Assembly (NCBI GenBank): GCA_040901765.1
Contig: JBBDYG010000128.1
Coordinates: 1 to 59,238 of the forward strand
Length of the DNA: 59,238 nucleotides
Source: JBBDYG01 sp040901765
GTDB lineage: Bacteria; Planctomycetota; Planctomycetia; Pirellulales; Lacipirellulaceae
Reading direction: 5' to 3'
The notes below the pieces were generated by a model that worked only from the letters and a program-made list of their open reading frames with translations, was not told where the DNA came from and did not search any database. A program made the translations under genes and the position numbers. Below are positions 24,244 to 32,127 of the stretch, one piece after another (positions within the stretch are counted from its first letter, which is position 1; each line of letters opens with the position of its first letter).

Positions 24244-26504
24244 TTTGCTGTCAGCAGAACGAAGGCATTGCGGTGCTCTTCGATTGCTTCCGCTATGGTG
24301 AGCGGTTCGCCAGCACTGCGGCAGCGCTGCGGTACGATGGCGCCGTCGTCGCGGACTTCGATGGCGGGAGCATCGGCCGGCAGACCTTCGGCGGCGATTT
24401 GCAAATTCAGTTCATCTACGTCGGCGCTGAGTTGCGCGAACAGTCCTTCGCCGGGAGGCGTGAAGCGAGCGTGGCGGGTTAGCTCGTCACGCGCAAGTGC
24501 CACTTGCCGGCCGATGCGCAGAAGCTGGTCGGTCACCAGTGTTTGGTCCGCGGCGGAAAGTCCACCTTCGCGATGCACTTGCAGCCAGAATCGGCCCACG
24601 GCGATATAAACGTACAACCCGTGCAGCACGCCCTTTAGCGGACGACGGTCGTTGCGCCAGGGTGAGTAGTAGCTTTCTTCGGCCGGGCAGTCAGCGGCGA
24701 ACAGCGAACCGCTGTCCTCGATGTGGAACAGCCGATTGTGGTGAAACTCGTGAATGACCCTATCGGCCATCACGAGCGGATGGTCGATCACGCTGAGCAG
24801 CATCGCGCCGGGGAGTTCCGAGAAGCTGACGTTCGTGAAGTCGCCGTCGCTCGACTTGAGTCCCACGATGCGGACGGTCCCGCAAATTTGCTCGAACATC
24901 TCGGGGACATAATGCTCGATGGCGGCGAGCGCCCCGCGCAACAATTCCGTATGGCGGCGAGCGTATCCATCGCCTTCGGCAAGCACGGCATCGACCGGCG
25001 CGAGGCCCAGCCGAGCAAGCGCTTGCGGCTGTAGCCGCAACCGGCAGCCGGCGTGCTCGACGATCGGAGACGTAACCAAAGGATCTGCGCCGCCGCCCAG
25101 CGGCATGGTGTGCTCGACACCGTTCAACCGAAGTTGGATGCGACCCGCTCGGAAGGCCGTGATTTCGCAGGATCCCTTGCCCACGACGGCCAAGTCAGTG
25201 GCGGGAATGGCCCAGGGAAGTTCCACATTGAGCGGTTGTTCGCCGTGCCAATCGTTGCCGCCCAGAACGGCGGCAGCCAGTTCAAACTCGCGAAACTTCT
25301 CCAAATGGATTCGCAGCCCTTCGGCAATGTTAGTTGTGCCAAGCTCGCGAACGTAATCCCCAGCAAGCGGCGATAACGCGGCGCCGTTGAGCTTCGCATC
25401 GGTAAGCTGGAACGCCATGCGGGTCCAGAAGTAGGCCCGCGGTTCTTGCCACACCTGAGTGAAGATCGCTGGATCGGCCTCAAGCAAGCGATCAAAACTG
25501 CTCAGGAACGGTTCTTCGAGTCCCGCCAGCGGTCGCCTGTCTCGGAGCGTTTGGGCAAGACCCACCAGCACCTGGGCACTCTTGTGCTGCCGACTGTGAA
25601 ACAGTTCGGTCTCGCGCCACAGGAAATGCTCGGCGTCGTTGCGCGCCACGCGAGTGCGGGGCAACGAGTTGGCGGTTGTCGGTGGAGACGATCGTCGCCC
25701 ACCAAACTCCCGCTGATGTAGCTGCGTGCGGTGGCCGTCGATTCGTTCGCCGGCAGTCTGCCGACCCTGAAAGTATTCCTTCTGCCAACCTACCTTGCTT
25801 TCGGAACTCCAAGGATTGTCGAGTTGGCGATTGAATGCGTCGCGTGCGGCGGACCATTGGCGAAATTTCTCGGCCAACTCGGGGTCGTCATCGAGCATCG
25901 CCAGTTCAGGCACAAGTTCTTCGGGCAAATCGAGCGATAGAGGAATGAGTCGACAGAAAGGCTCGCCCGCCGCGAAATCGACCCACTGGCCGGCGCGTGT
26001 GAAGCGGTAGTTCATCGTGAATGAAGCGCTCGTCCAATCGGTTTCAACCACGCCGCTAAGGGGATAGATGCCGTCTTTCGGGCAATTGAGCGGCCCGGTA
26101 ACGAGCAGATTCACGCCCGGCGGCGTGCGGAACAAATAACCCGCGCTGAAAGTCAGAACTCCATCTCCAAAGTGGCCGGATGCCCACAGACGTTGGCCCG
26201 AGACAAGCGGCTGGACCTGTACATCGGCCGGTGCCGTGCCGCCCAGCCAGCGGGCGCGGAACGCCGTCGGATTTATTAAGTCCCAACCTAACTGGTTGCC
26301 AATCACCAGAGGCAGGCAGCGGTAGGCGAACCGCTCGATCGTCTGGTCCATCCACTCGCGTCGCGGATTGGCCGTCTGGATTTGCGGCGCCTCCGTGGAA
26401 ACACGGTAGGCCGTCACCCGTCGCGACTCCGGGTCGGAAGGAGTCTCGTAAATCGGCGCAGTCGGCTCCGCCGAGATCAAAGAGGCGTTCACAAGAGTTG
26501 TCAC
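24240..26504 (-). CDS. DUF6065-like / HExxH peptide-modification fusion protein
   Basis: This protein of about 754 aa joins two domains. Residues about 48-275 resemble DUF6065 ('RFAYRCLPLVIGNQLGWDL' near the start; 'FAAGEPFCRLIPLSLDLPEE'; 'GWQKEYFQGRQTAGERIDGH' at the end). Residues about 290-754 resemble the TIGR04267 group of HExxH putative peptide-modification proteins, later recognised as alpha-ketoglutarate-dependent peptide beta-hydroxylases. HEFHHNRLFH begins at residue 585 and is followed by 'YYSPWRNDRRPLKGVLHGLY', a pattern I recall for this family. There is no ATG between the terminator and residue 52, so translation probably starts at GTG 26504 or GTG 26492; the frame is open to 26630 but would run through the terminator and precursor. 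Its context suggests it modifies the peptide encoded upstream. The stop lies in a repeat arm. Confidence 0.72.
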   Translation of the reverse strand: MTTLVNASLISAEPTAPIYETPSDPESRRVTAYRVSTEAPQIQTANPRREWMDQTIERFAYRCLPLVIGNQLGWDLINPTAFRARWLGGTAPADVQVQPLVSGQRLWASGHFGDGVLTFSAGYLFRTPPGVNLLVTGPLNCPKDGIYPLSGVVETDWTSASFTMNYRFTRAGQWVDFAAGEPFCRLIPLSLDLPEELVPELAMLDDDPELAEKFRQWSAARDAFNRQLDNPWSSESKVGWQKEYFQGRQTAGERIDGHRTQLHQREFGGRRSSPPTTANSLPRTRVARNDAEHFLWRETELFHSRQHKSAQVLVGLAQTLRDRRPLAGLEEPFLSSFDRLLEADPAIFTQVWQEPRAYFWTRMAFQLTDAKLNGAALSPLAGDYVRELGTTNIAEGLRIHLEKFREFELAAAVLGGNDWHGEQPLNVELPWAIPATDLAVVGKGSCEITAFRAGRIQLRLNGVEHTMPLGGGADPLVTSPIVEHAGCRLRLQPQALARLGLAPVDAVLAEGDGYARRHTELLRGALAAIEHYVPEMFEQICGTVRIVGLKSSDGDFTNVSFSELPGAMLLSVIDHPLVMADRVIHEFHHNRLFHIEDSGSLFAADCPAEESYYSPWRNDRRPLKGVLHGLYVYIAVGRFWLQVHREGGLSAADQTLVTDQLLRIGRQVALARDELTRHARFTPPGEGLFAQLSADVDELNLQIAAEGLPADAPAIEVRDDGAIVPQRCRSAGEPLTIAEAIEEHRNAFVLLTAK

Positions 26505-26510
26505 AGGAGC

Positions 26511-26550
26511 AGCAAGAAAAGAGCAAGGGCCGAACCAACGGCCCTTGCTC
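26511..26550 (-). terminator. Rho-independent terminator between precursor and enzyme
   Basis: On the minus strand a perfect 11-bp stem GAGCAAGGGCC / GGCCCTTGCTC (26550-26521) with an 8-nt loop is followed at once by TTTTCTTGCT. It starts 12 nt after the precursor stop and ends 6-7 nt before the first GTG of the enzyme gene. A leaky terminator here would give much more precursor mRNA than enzyme mRNA, as in many RiPP operons. Confidence 0.82.
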
Positions 26551-26562
26551 GGGAACAACGCG

Positions 26563-26742
26563 TCAGGCGGCAGAGCCGCTCGGCGGGGGCGTGGGCGTCT
26601 TGCCGCCGCCGGAGGCGGAAAATTCCGCACCCCACAAGGGGGCCGTGGTTTCTTCCAATTCGCCAGCCAGCCGGGCTTCTACCCGGGCGGTTTCGGCCGG
26701 CTTTTCGGCGATCTGACGCAGGTCGATTAGGGGGCGATCCAT
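26563..26742 (-). CDS. Candidate RiPP precursor peptide (59 aa)
   Basis: A short gene easily missed by length cut-offs. ATG 26742 is preceded by AGGAG at 9-nt spacing, an excellent ribosome binding site, and the frame ends at TGA 26563-26565. The peptide opens MDRPLIDLRQ, continues with a charged, helix-prone Ala/Glu/Arg region to about residue 33 (leader-like), then a distinct segment LWGAEFSASGGG (36-47), and a Thr/Pro/Ser/Gly tail. This two-part build, the private terminator and the adjacent HExxH-type modifying enzyme fit a ribosomally made, post-translationally modified peptide. No Cys is present, so lanthionine or thiazole chemistry is excluded. The exact core and the modified residue are unknown. 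The alternative is an ordinary small leader protein. Confidence 0.65.
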   Translation of the reverse strand: MDRPLIDLRQIAEKPAETARVEARLAGELEETTAPLWGAEFSASGGGKTPTPPPSGSAA

Positions 26743-26983
26743 CGAAAAAAGCTCCTATCTGTATGTGACAACTGCAAATGGCGCGACTTAACAGGGGTCG
26801 GGCCGTTTTCAAGCGGCAGTGTGCCGCATTGATTGAATCCGAGTCAATCTCAATTTGGCCCAGAATGACCCGTGAAAGAGAGCGTTCCCCCTTCACCAAC
26901 CGCCCTCGACGCGATATTCTATAGGGCTACCCGAATACCAAGCACGCTGCCTGACGCAGATCGCTTAGAATTACGAGAGTCCC

Positions 26984-27187
26984 ATGCCCAAGCAAAAAAC
27001 CCACAAGGGAACCAAGAAACGGTTCCGCCTGACCGCTGGCGGAAAGGCGAAGCACCGTGCGGCCGGCACGAGCCACCTCGCCGCCCGCATGTCATCGAAG
27101 CGCAAGCGGCACCTCCGCGGCACCGAAGTGCTGTCGAGCACCGACACGAAGATGATTACCAAAGCGCTGGCGGGTAACAGTTACTAA
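26984..27187 (+). CDS. rpmI: 50S ribosomal protein L35 (bL35)
   Basis: This 67-aa basic protein begins MPKQKTHKGTKKRFRLT and contains 'RAAGTSHLAARMSSKRKRHLRG', the conserved core of bL35. Length is typical (64-68 aa). It is a structural protein of the large subunit. It is the first gene of the rpmI-rplT-pheS-pheT run and is divergent from the candidate precursor gene 241 bp away. In most bacteria infC precedes it directly; here infC is 13.7 kb upstream. TTCACC and TATTCT with 17-bp spacing about 60-80 bp before the start are a weak promoter candidate. Confidence 0.97.
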   Translation: MPKQKTHKGTKKRFRLTAGGKAKHRAAGTSHLAARMSSKRKRHLRGTEVLSSTDTKMITKALAGNSY

Positions 27188-27277
27188 GGTAAATCAACAA
27201 CTTGACCGCACGCCGGGCGGTACAACACGAGCCATCGCTCGGGCCTGGGCGCGCTATTTGACGGGAGAAACGCAGCG

Positions 27278-27631
27278 ATGCGTACCACGATCGGACCGGC
27301 GAGACGCCGCAAGAAGAATCGTCTGTTCAAGGAAGCGAAGGGCTTCCGCGGCGGCCGCAGCAAGCTGCTGCGGACGATGAAGGAAACCCTCAGCCGCGCG
27401 GGGGCGTATTCGTTCCGCGATCGCCGGGTACGGGCGCGCGAATTCCGGAAGCTGTGGATCATCCGCATCAACGCCGCGGCCCGCGAACGCGGCTTGCGCT
27501 ACAGCGAGCTAGTTTACGGCCTGAACAAGGCCGGCATCGAACTGGACCGCAAGATGCTTTCGGAGATGGCGATTCACGACCCGGCCGCGTTCGACGTGGT
27601 CGTGGATAAGGTCAAAGCCGCGATGGCATAG
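27278..27631 (+). CDS. rplT: 50S ribosomal protein L20 (bL20)
   Basis: This 117-aa basic protein shows the typical N-terminal RNA-binding helix 'RRRKKNRLFKEAKGFRGGRS' and 'SYRFRDRRVRAREFRKLWI'-like sequence (here YSFRDRRVRAREFRKLW), then 'YGLNKAGIELDRKMLSEMA' of the globular half. bL20 is needed for early 50S assembly and represses its own operon in E. coli and Bacillus. Length matches the family (117-119 aa). It lies 90 bp after rpmI and 101 bp before the pheS start, in the same orientation. Confidence 0.97.
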   Translation: MRTTIGPARRRKKNRLFKEAKGFRGGRSKLLRTMKETLSRAGAYSFRDRRVRAREFRKLWIIRINAAARERGLRYSELVYGLNKAGIELDRKMLSEMAIHDPAAFDVVVDKVKAAMA

Positions 27632-27732
27632 CAGGCTCATTGCACGCTTTCTAGCCGGTGGTCCACACCGCCGGAGTCCGGATTGCATGGCAATCCGGCT
27701 GTTCTCCCGCACGCGTGGAGCGTCGATTCCCC

Positions 27733-28779
27733 GTGGCCCTCGCCCGATTCATTTCCGAACTCGACACCCTCGCCACCGAGGCCGAGTCGGCATTCAATGC
27801 TGCGCGGGATGCCGAGGGGTTGGAAGCCGCGCGCGTGTCATTTCTCGGCGCGAAGGCGGGGCGGCTGAAAGACGTGCAGAAGGGCCTGGCCACGATTGCG
27901 CCACCGGATAAACCTGCGGCGGGCAAAAAGCTCAACGAAACGAAAACCGCAATCGAGTCGGCGTTTACCGCGGCGAAAGAGCGCATCGCCGGCGGCCAGC
28001 AATCCGCGGCTCGCGAGGCGTTTGATGTCACGCTGCCGGGCAAGCCGGTTCGTCTTGGAAAACTCCACCCGATCACGCAGACCATCGAGCACATGAAAGA
28101 GATCATGGGCCGATTGGGTTTCACGGCCGTCGAAGGGCCGGAGATCGAAGACGATTGGCACAACTTCGAAGCGCTGAACATTCCAAAATCGCACCCCGCG
28201 CGCGACCCCCTCGATAATTTCTACTTAACCCAGCTTGAGACCCACTTAGCCCCCGGCGACTCGCCGGGGGCTAAATGGACGCCGTTGTTGCTTCGCAGCC
28301 AAACCAGCACCGTGCAAATCCGCGTGATGGAACGCACTCCGCCGCCGGTGCGGATCGTTTCGCTCGGCCGGGTGTACCGGCCCGACACGGCCGACGCCAC
28401 GCATTACCCGATGTTCCATCAGATCGAGGGCCTGCTCGTCGATCGCGGCGTGACGATGGCCGACCTCAAGAGCGTGCTGCGGATGTTCTGCCAGGCTTAC
28501 TTTGGCGAAGGGGATGTCCACATCCGGTTCCGACCGTCATTTTTTCCGTTCACCGAGCCAAGTGTCGAGGTGGACATGAGTTGGCATACGGGTTGGATGG
28601 AGATGGGCGGCGCCGGCATGGTCGACCCGAACGTCCTGCGGGCCGTCGGTTACGATCCAGACGAAGTTACTGGCTTCGCCTTTGGCCTGGGGGTAGAACG
28701 AATCTGCATGCGGCAGCACGGCATCACCGACATCCGCGACCTGTATCAGAACGACGTGAGGTTTTTGGAGCAGTTCTGA
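27733..28779 (+). CDS. pheS: Phenylalanyl-tRNA synthetase alpha subunit, with in-frame insertion
   Basis: PheS is the catalytic subunit of the (alpha-beta)2 enzyme that charges tRNA-Phe. After the N-terminal coiled-coil arm (about 1-90), the class II core shows 'HPARDPLDNFYL', 'GRVYRPDTADATHYPMFHQI' (motif 2), 'FRPSFFPFTEPS' and 'GLGVERICM' (motif 3). Length is 348 aa. A start at GTG 27733 fits the family's N-terminus; ATG 27658 would add 25 unrelated residues. Between 'NFYL' and 'LLLRSQTSTVQIRVM' there are about 14 extra residues compared with other PheS; they are encoded by a perfect palindrome at 28246-28274. The position is just before motif 2, at the edge of the active-site region, where a surface loop may tolerate it. 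Confidence 0.96.
   Translation: MALARFISELDTLATEAESAFNAARDAEGLEAARVSFLGAKAGRLKDVQKGLATIAPPDKPAAGKKLNETKTAIESAFTAAKERIAGGQQSAAREAFDVTLPGKPVRLGKLHPITQTIEHMKEIMGRLGFTAVEGPEIEDDWHNFEALNIPKSHPARDPLDNFYLTQLETHLAPGDSPGAKWTPLLLRSQTSTVQIRVMERTPPPVRIVSLGRVYRPDTADATHYPMFHQIEGLLVDRGVTMADLKSVLRMFCQAYFGEGDVHIRFRPSFFPFTEPSVEVDMSWHTGWMEMGGAGMVDPNVLRAVGYDPDEVTGFAFGLGVERICMRQHGITDIRDLYQNDVRFLEQF
28246..28274. repeat. Palindromic element inserted in-frame within pheS
   Basis: TTAGCCCCCGGCG (28246-28258), loop ACT, and the exact complement (28262-28274) lie inside the pheS coding frame and translate as LAPGDSPGA followed by Lys. The TAA in the right arm is out of frame. The hairpin is of the same type as the intergenic REP-like units (13-bp arms, 3-nt loop). 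Confidence 0.85.
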
Positions 28780-28792
28780 AGTACAAAATAGC

Positions 28793-28907
28793 GAACCGCT
28801 AATAAGGAAAGCTATTAGCTGTCAGCTATCAGCCTTCAGCCAAAAAATAATGCCTAGCTGACGGCTGATGGCTGACAGCTTTCATGAATAGCGTTCATTA
28901 GCGGTTC
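28793..28907. repeat. AACCGCTnATG family inverted repeat (copy 2)
   Basis: It opens GAACCGCTAATAAGG and closes CGTTCATTAGCGGTTC. The interior arms are GCTGTCAGCTATCAGCC-type sequence and its complement. It fills the gap between pheS and pheT, starting 13 bp after the pheS stop and ending 20 bp before the pheT start. Confidence 0.78.
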
Positions 28908-28927
28908 ACACAAGCATTTGCGGTTTC

Positions 28928-30943
28928 ATGATTGTTTCATACGAATGGCTGGCCGATTACGTTGAGTTGCCTGCGTCGGTCGATGAATTGACCGAGCGGT
29001 TGACGCTTTCAGGGCTGAACCTCGAGAGCGTTACGCCGGTGGGCGGCGACGTGGCGATTGATCTGGAGGTCACCAGCAATCGGCCCGATTGCCTGGGGCT
29101 TATCGGCGTCGCGCGGGAAGTCGCGGTGCTCTTCGGCAGCTCGCTCAAAAAGCCCGATCCGCAACCAAAAGCGGGCAAGACGCCGGTGGGCAAGCTCGCG
29201 CGCGTCACGATCGATTGCCCCGAGCTTTGTCCGAGGTATACGGCCCGAGTGATTCGCGGCGTGAAGGTTGGCCCCAGCCCGGCATGGCTGGCCGATCGGC
29301 TGCGGACACTTGGGATCGCCGTGATTAACAACGTGGTCGATGCGACCAACTACGTGCTGATGGAGTGTGGCCAGCCGCTCCATGCGTTCGACTTTGCGAA
29401 GCTCGCGGGGGGGAAGATCATCGTCCGCGCGGCCCGGCCGGGCGAAGAATTTACGGCCATCGACCACAAAACCTACAAGCTGGAGGCTGGCACGTGCGTG
29501 ATCGCCGACGCGCAGCGAGCGGTCGCGTTGGGCGGCGTGATGGGTGGCGCGGATACTGAAGTTTCCGCCGCGACGACCGACCTGTTGATTGAGTCGGCGG
29601 AGTTCGATCCAATGTCGATTCGCGCCACAGCGCGGCGACACCATTTGCACAGTCCATCGTCGTATCGTTTCGAGCGCGGCGTCGGTCCCGAAGGAATCGA
29701 CTGGGCTAGCCGACGGTGCTGCGAATTGATTCTGGAGCTTGCCGGTGGCGAACTGGCTGAGGGCGTAATCGATGTCGGCCCACCGCGCCCGCCGCGGCAG
29801 CCGGTGATGCTTCGCTTCGCGCAGATTCAGCGGCTGCTGGGCATCGACGTGCCTGCCGAGAAAGTGCGGCGCATTTTCAAGGCACTGGGCCTTGCGGAAC
29901 AATCGTCAACCGCCGAGCGGATCGAAGCTATCCCGCCAAGCTGGCGAGCCGATCTGACTCGCGAGGCAGACTTGATTGAAGAAGTCGCCCGAATTCACGG
30001 ATATGAGAAAATTCCCGAGAACGTCGGCGTGCCGATGGTGCCATCCAAGCGGAGTCGCGACGACTTGGTGATTGCGAAGGTGCGGAAGGTTCTGACTGCC
30101 GCCGGTTTTAACGAAGCACTCACGATCAGCGCGGTCGAACCCGAACTGGTCGACGCCTTTCGCCCTTGGACGAGTGCCGCGCCGCTCACGACGGGCACGC
30201 CCGTTTTGCGGCGAGCGAACACACTGCGGCAAAGCCTCGTGCCAAGCTTGCTTACCGTCCGCCGGCTGAACGAAACGCTGAGCAACCCCACGATCGAGCT
30301 ATTCGAGATTGCCGGCGCCTATCTGCCTCGCGATGGAGAACTTCCCGCCGAGAAACGCCTTCTTTCGCTGACAAGCGGCGGCGGGTTTCTGGAAGTGAAG
30401 GGCGTCGTTGAATCGATCCTTCAAGCCGTCGCCCCACGGGCGACATGGAAAGTCGTTGAGACCACTCACGGTCTGCTCGACGCCGCTCGCTCCTGCGCGA
30501 TCGAGCTGAACGGCACCACACTCGGCTACCTCGGCGAAGTCAGCCGCGAGGGTCTATCGCGATTCGACTTGCGCGGCAGCACGACCGTGGCGGAGATCGA
30601 CCTCGGACCGCTGATCTCCGCCGCCGAGCTGATCTCGCGCGTGGCGCCGCTGTCGAATTTCCCGCCCGTGTCGCGCGATCTGAACATCGTCTTCGACGAG
30701 CGGGTCCGCTGGGCCGACGTGGAGCAGATCGTCCGCGCAAGCGGCGGCGAGGTGTTGGAGCAGATCGCCTTTCAAGAAGTGTGGCGCGATCCAGAGCGGC
30801 TCGGCAAAGGCAAAAAAAGCCTGCTGTTCAGCATCGTGCTCCGCTCTGCCACTGGCACGCTCACCAGCGAGGAGGCCGACGCCGTGCGTGACCGCATCGT
30901 GGCGGAGCTGGAGAAAAAGCTTGGCGGCAAGCTGCGTGCGTAG
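28928..30943 (+). CDS. pheT: Phenylalanyl-tRNA synthetase beta subunit, short form
   Basis: This 671-aa protein has the B1 start 'MIVSYEWLADYVELP', then passes directly to 'VAIDLEVTSNRPDCLGLIGV' at about residue 43. The EMAP-II-like tRNA-binding domain of about 110 residues found there in E. coli and most other bacteria is absent. The B3/B4 editing region is present (about 110-270), then the B5 domain ('AEKVRRIFKALGLAEQS'), the catalytic-like core, and the C-terminal ferredoxin-like anticodon-binding domain 'LSNFPPVSRDLNIVFDE' to the end. The short form would rely on the remaining domains for tRNA binding. Only 2 bp separate its stop from that of the convergent gene at 30946. Confidence 0.96.
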   Translation: MIVSYEWLADYVELPASVDELTERLTLSGLNLESVTPVGGDVAIDLEVTSNRPDCLGLIGVAREVAVLFGSSLKKPDPQPKAGKTPVGKLARVTIDCPELCPRYTARVIRGVKVGPSPAWLADRLRTLGIAVINNVVDATNYVLMECGQPLHAFDFAKLAGGKIIVRAARPGEEFTAIDHKTYKLEAGTCVIADAQRAVALGGVMGGADTEVSAATTDLLIESAEFDPMSIRATARRHHLHSPSSYRFERGVGPEGIDWASRRCCELILELAGGELAEGVIDVGPPRPPRQPVMLRFAQIQRLLGIDVPAEKVRRIFKALGLAEQSSTAERIEAIPPSWRADLTREADLIEEVARIHGYEKIPENVGVPMVPSKRSRDDLVIAKVRKVLTAAGFNEALTISAVEPELVDAFRPWTSAAPLTTGTPVLRRANTLRQSLVPSLLTVRRLNETLSNPTIELFEIAGAYLPRDGELPAEKRLLSLTSGGGFLEVKGVVESILQAVAPRATWKVVETTHGLLDAARSCAIELNGTTLGYLGEVSREGLSRFDLRGSTTVAEIDLGPLISAAELISRVAPLSNFPPVSRDLNIVFDERVRWADVEQIVRASGGEVLEQIAFQEVWRDPERLGKGKKSLLFSIVLRSATGTLTSEEADAVRDRIVAELEKKLGGKLRA

Positions 30944-30945
30944 CA

Positions 30946-31935
30946 CTATTCGTTGATTGTTGATGTGGCGCGCAGTCTGGCGACCTCTTCTTCGAGCTTC
31001 TCAAGCGACCATTGACCATAAAGATTTGGTTCGACTTTCTCAAACTCGGCATAGGTGATCTTCATATCGCTCCGATCCAACCTTCCGTCGCGCCACTCGA
31101 AGAGTTGCGTGTTCGATGGCAAAACGATTGGCTCCTGTCCAGCAATTCGCAATCGCGCCCTGGGCGAATTGAGGGAGTGGGAAACCAACGAGTTAGCACC
31201 GGGGGAGCCGTGAACAATCACTAAGTAAGCAAGTTCTGGCTCGTGATTTGGCATGAATACTCTTGCAAAGGTGCCGACTTCCAACAGGACCACGGAGCCC
31301 TTTGAATTCATGCTACTTGACGTGCTATGGTGCAGCTTCACGTCCATACCGATTTGGGCAGCAATAAACGCAACGACTGCCATTGCGAAGAGCAAGTTGC
31401 CGACGCTGAATCGCAACCAGGGGTGTGATATTGGTGACGGCCGCATGTTACGCGACTCGGCAAACATTCGCACAGTTTGCTCGCTGGAGAGCACGCCGCG
31501 TACCCGCCAAAGAACTACGAGGACGGCGAAGCTGCCCAGAAAATACGACAGCCGAATGGCAAACGTTGGCTCAAGAGAATGTCTTCCGATATTGAACCGC
31601 AGGGCTTCTCCGGAAAATAACCACACAATTCCTAGCGTAAGCACCGCGGAGAAGATGCACAGCCACACGATGAACAATGCAAATTCACGGGCGAGTGGTT
31701 TCTGGTAGAACAGTCCCCAGCCTACCAGCAGCAAGGCTGCATTGAAGCTTACATAGACGTCATTATCGTGAAACCAAGCACGGAAAAGGTCAAACAAGCC
31801 CAATGTCCCAATGAACAGGAAAACATAGGCGATTAGTCGCAACGACAGCGGTTGAATTGTGGTTGCGGTCGGATCGTCGAATTCGGCAACCGAATTGGCC
31901 GGGCCTAGCTCTGTGGTTTCCGGATTGGTCCGCAT
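30946..31935 (-). CDS. Multi-pass membrane protein with C-terminal soluble domain, unknown
   Basis: This 329-aa protein has about five predicted membrane helices between residues 30 and 195 (for example 'LIAYVFLFIGTLGLFDLF', 'FALFIVWLCIFSAVLTLGIV' and 'LLFAMAVVAFIAAQIG'). The C-terminal 130 residues form a soluble domain ('YLVIVHGSPGANSLVSHSLN') that ends with a helical, charged tail (LEKLEEEVARLRATS). I do not recognise the family. It stands alone, convergent with pheT, with AT content somewhat higher than its neighbours, which may point to more recent acquisition. Confidence 0.65.
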   Translation of the reverse strand: MRTNPETTELGPANSVAEFDDPTATTIQPLSLRLIAYVFLFIGTLGLFDLFRAWFHDNDVYVSFNAALLLVGWGLFYQKPLAREFALFIVWLCIFSAVLTLGIVWLFSGEALRFNIGRHSLEPTFAIRLSYFLGSFAVLVVLWRVRGVLSSEQTVRMFAESRNMRPSPISHPWLRFSVGNLLFAMAVVAFIAAQIGMDVKLHHSTSSSMNSKGSVVLLEVGTFARVFMPNHEPELAYLVIVHGSPGANSLVSHSLNSPRARLRIAGQEPIVLPSNTQLFEWRDGRLDRSDMKITYAEFEKVEPNLYGQWSLEKLEEEVARLRATSTINE

Positions 31936-32127
31936 CGGTCGAGATTCCTTATTGGCCGCACTTTACTTCCCCGATTATGGTGTAGCCCATTAAGTCCAGC
32001 AATCATGACGCACCCATTGCTTGCCCGTTAATTACCCGCCATTATGTGGAGGATACTCCACCTACCGACGTAGCCGTCGGCGCTAACGCGTGTCGAAAAA
32101 TCCCAAATCTGAAATCCCAAATCCCCC

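Noticed and set aside
26505..26630. N-terminal 42 residues of the longest open frame of the HExxH fusion gene
   Set aside because: They would be translated through the terminator hairpin and the antisense-frame overlap with the precursor ORF; the sequence is basic Pro/Arg/Ala filler, and both GTG 26504 and 26492 lie after the terminator.
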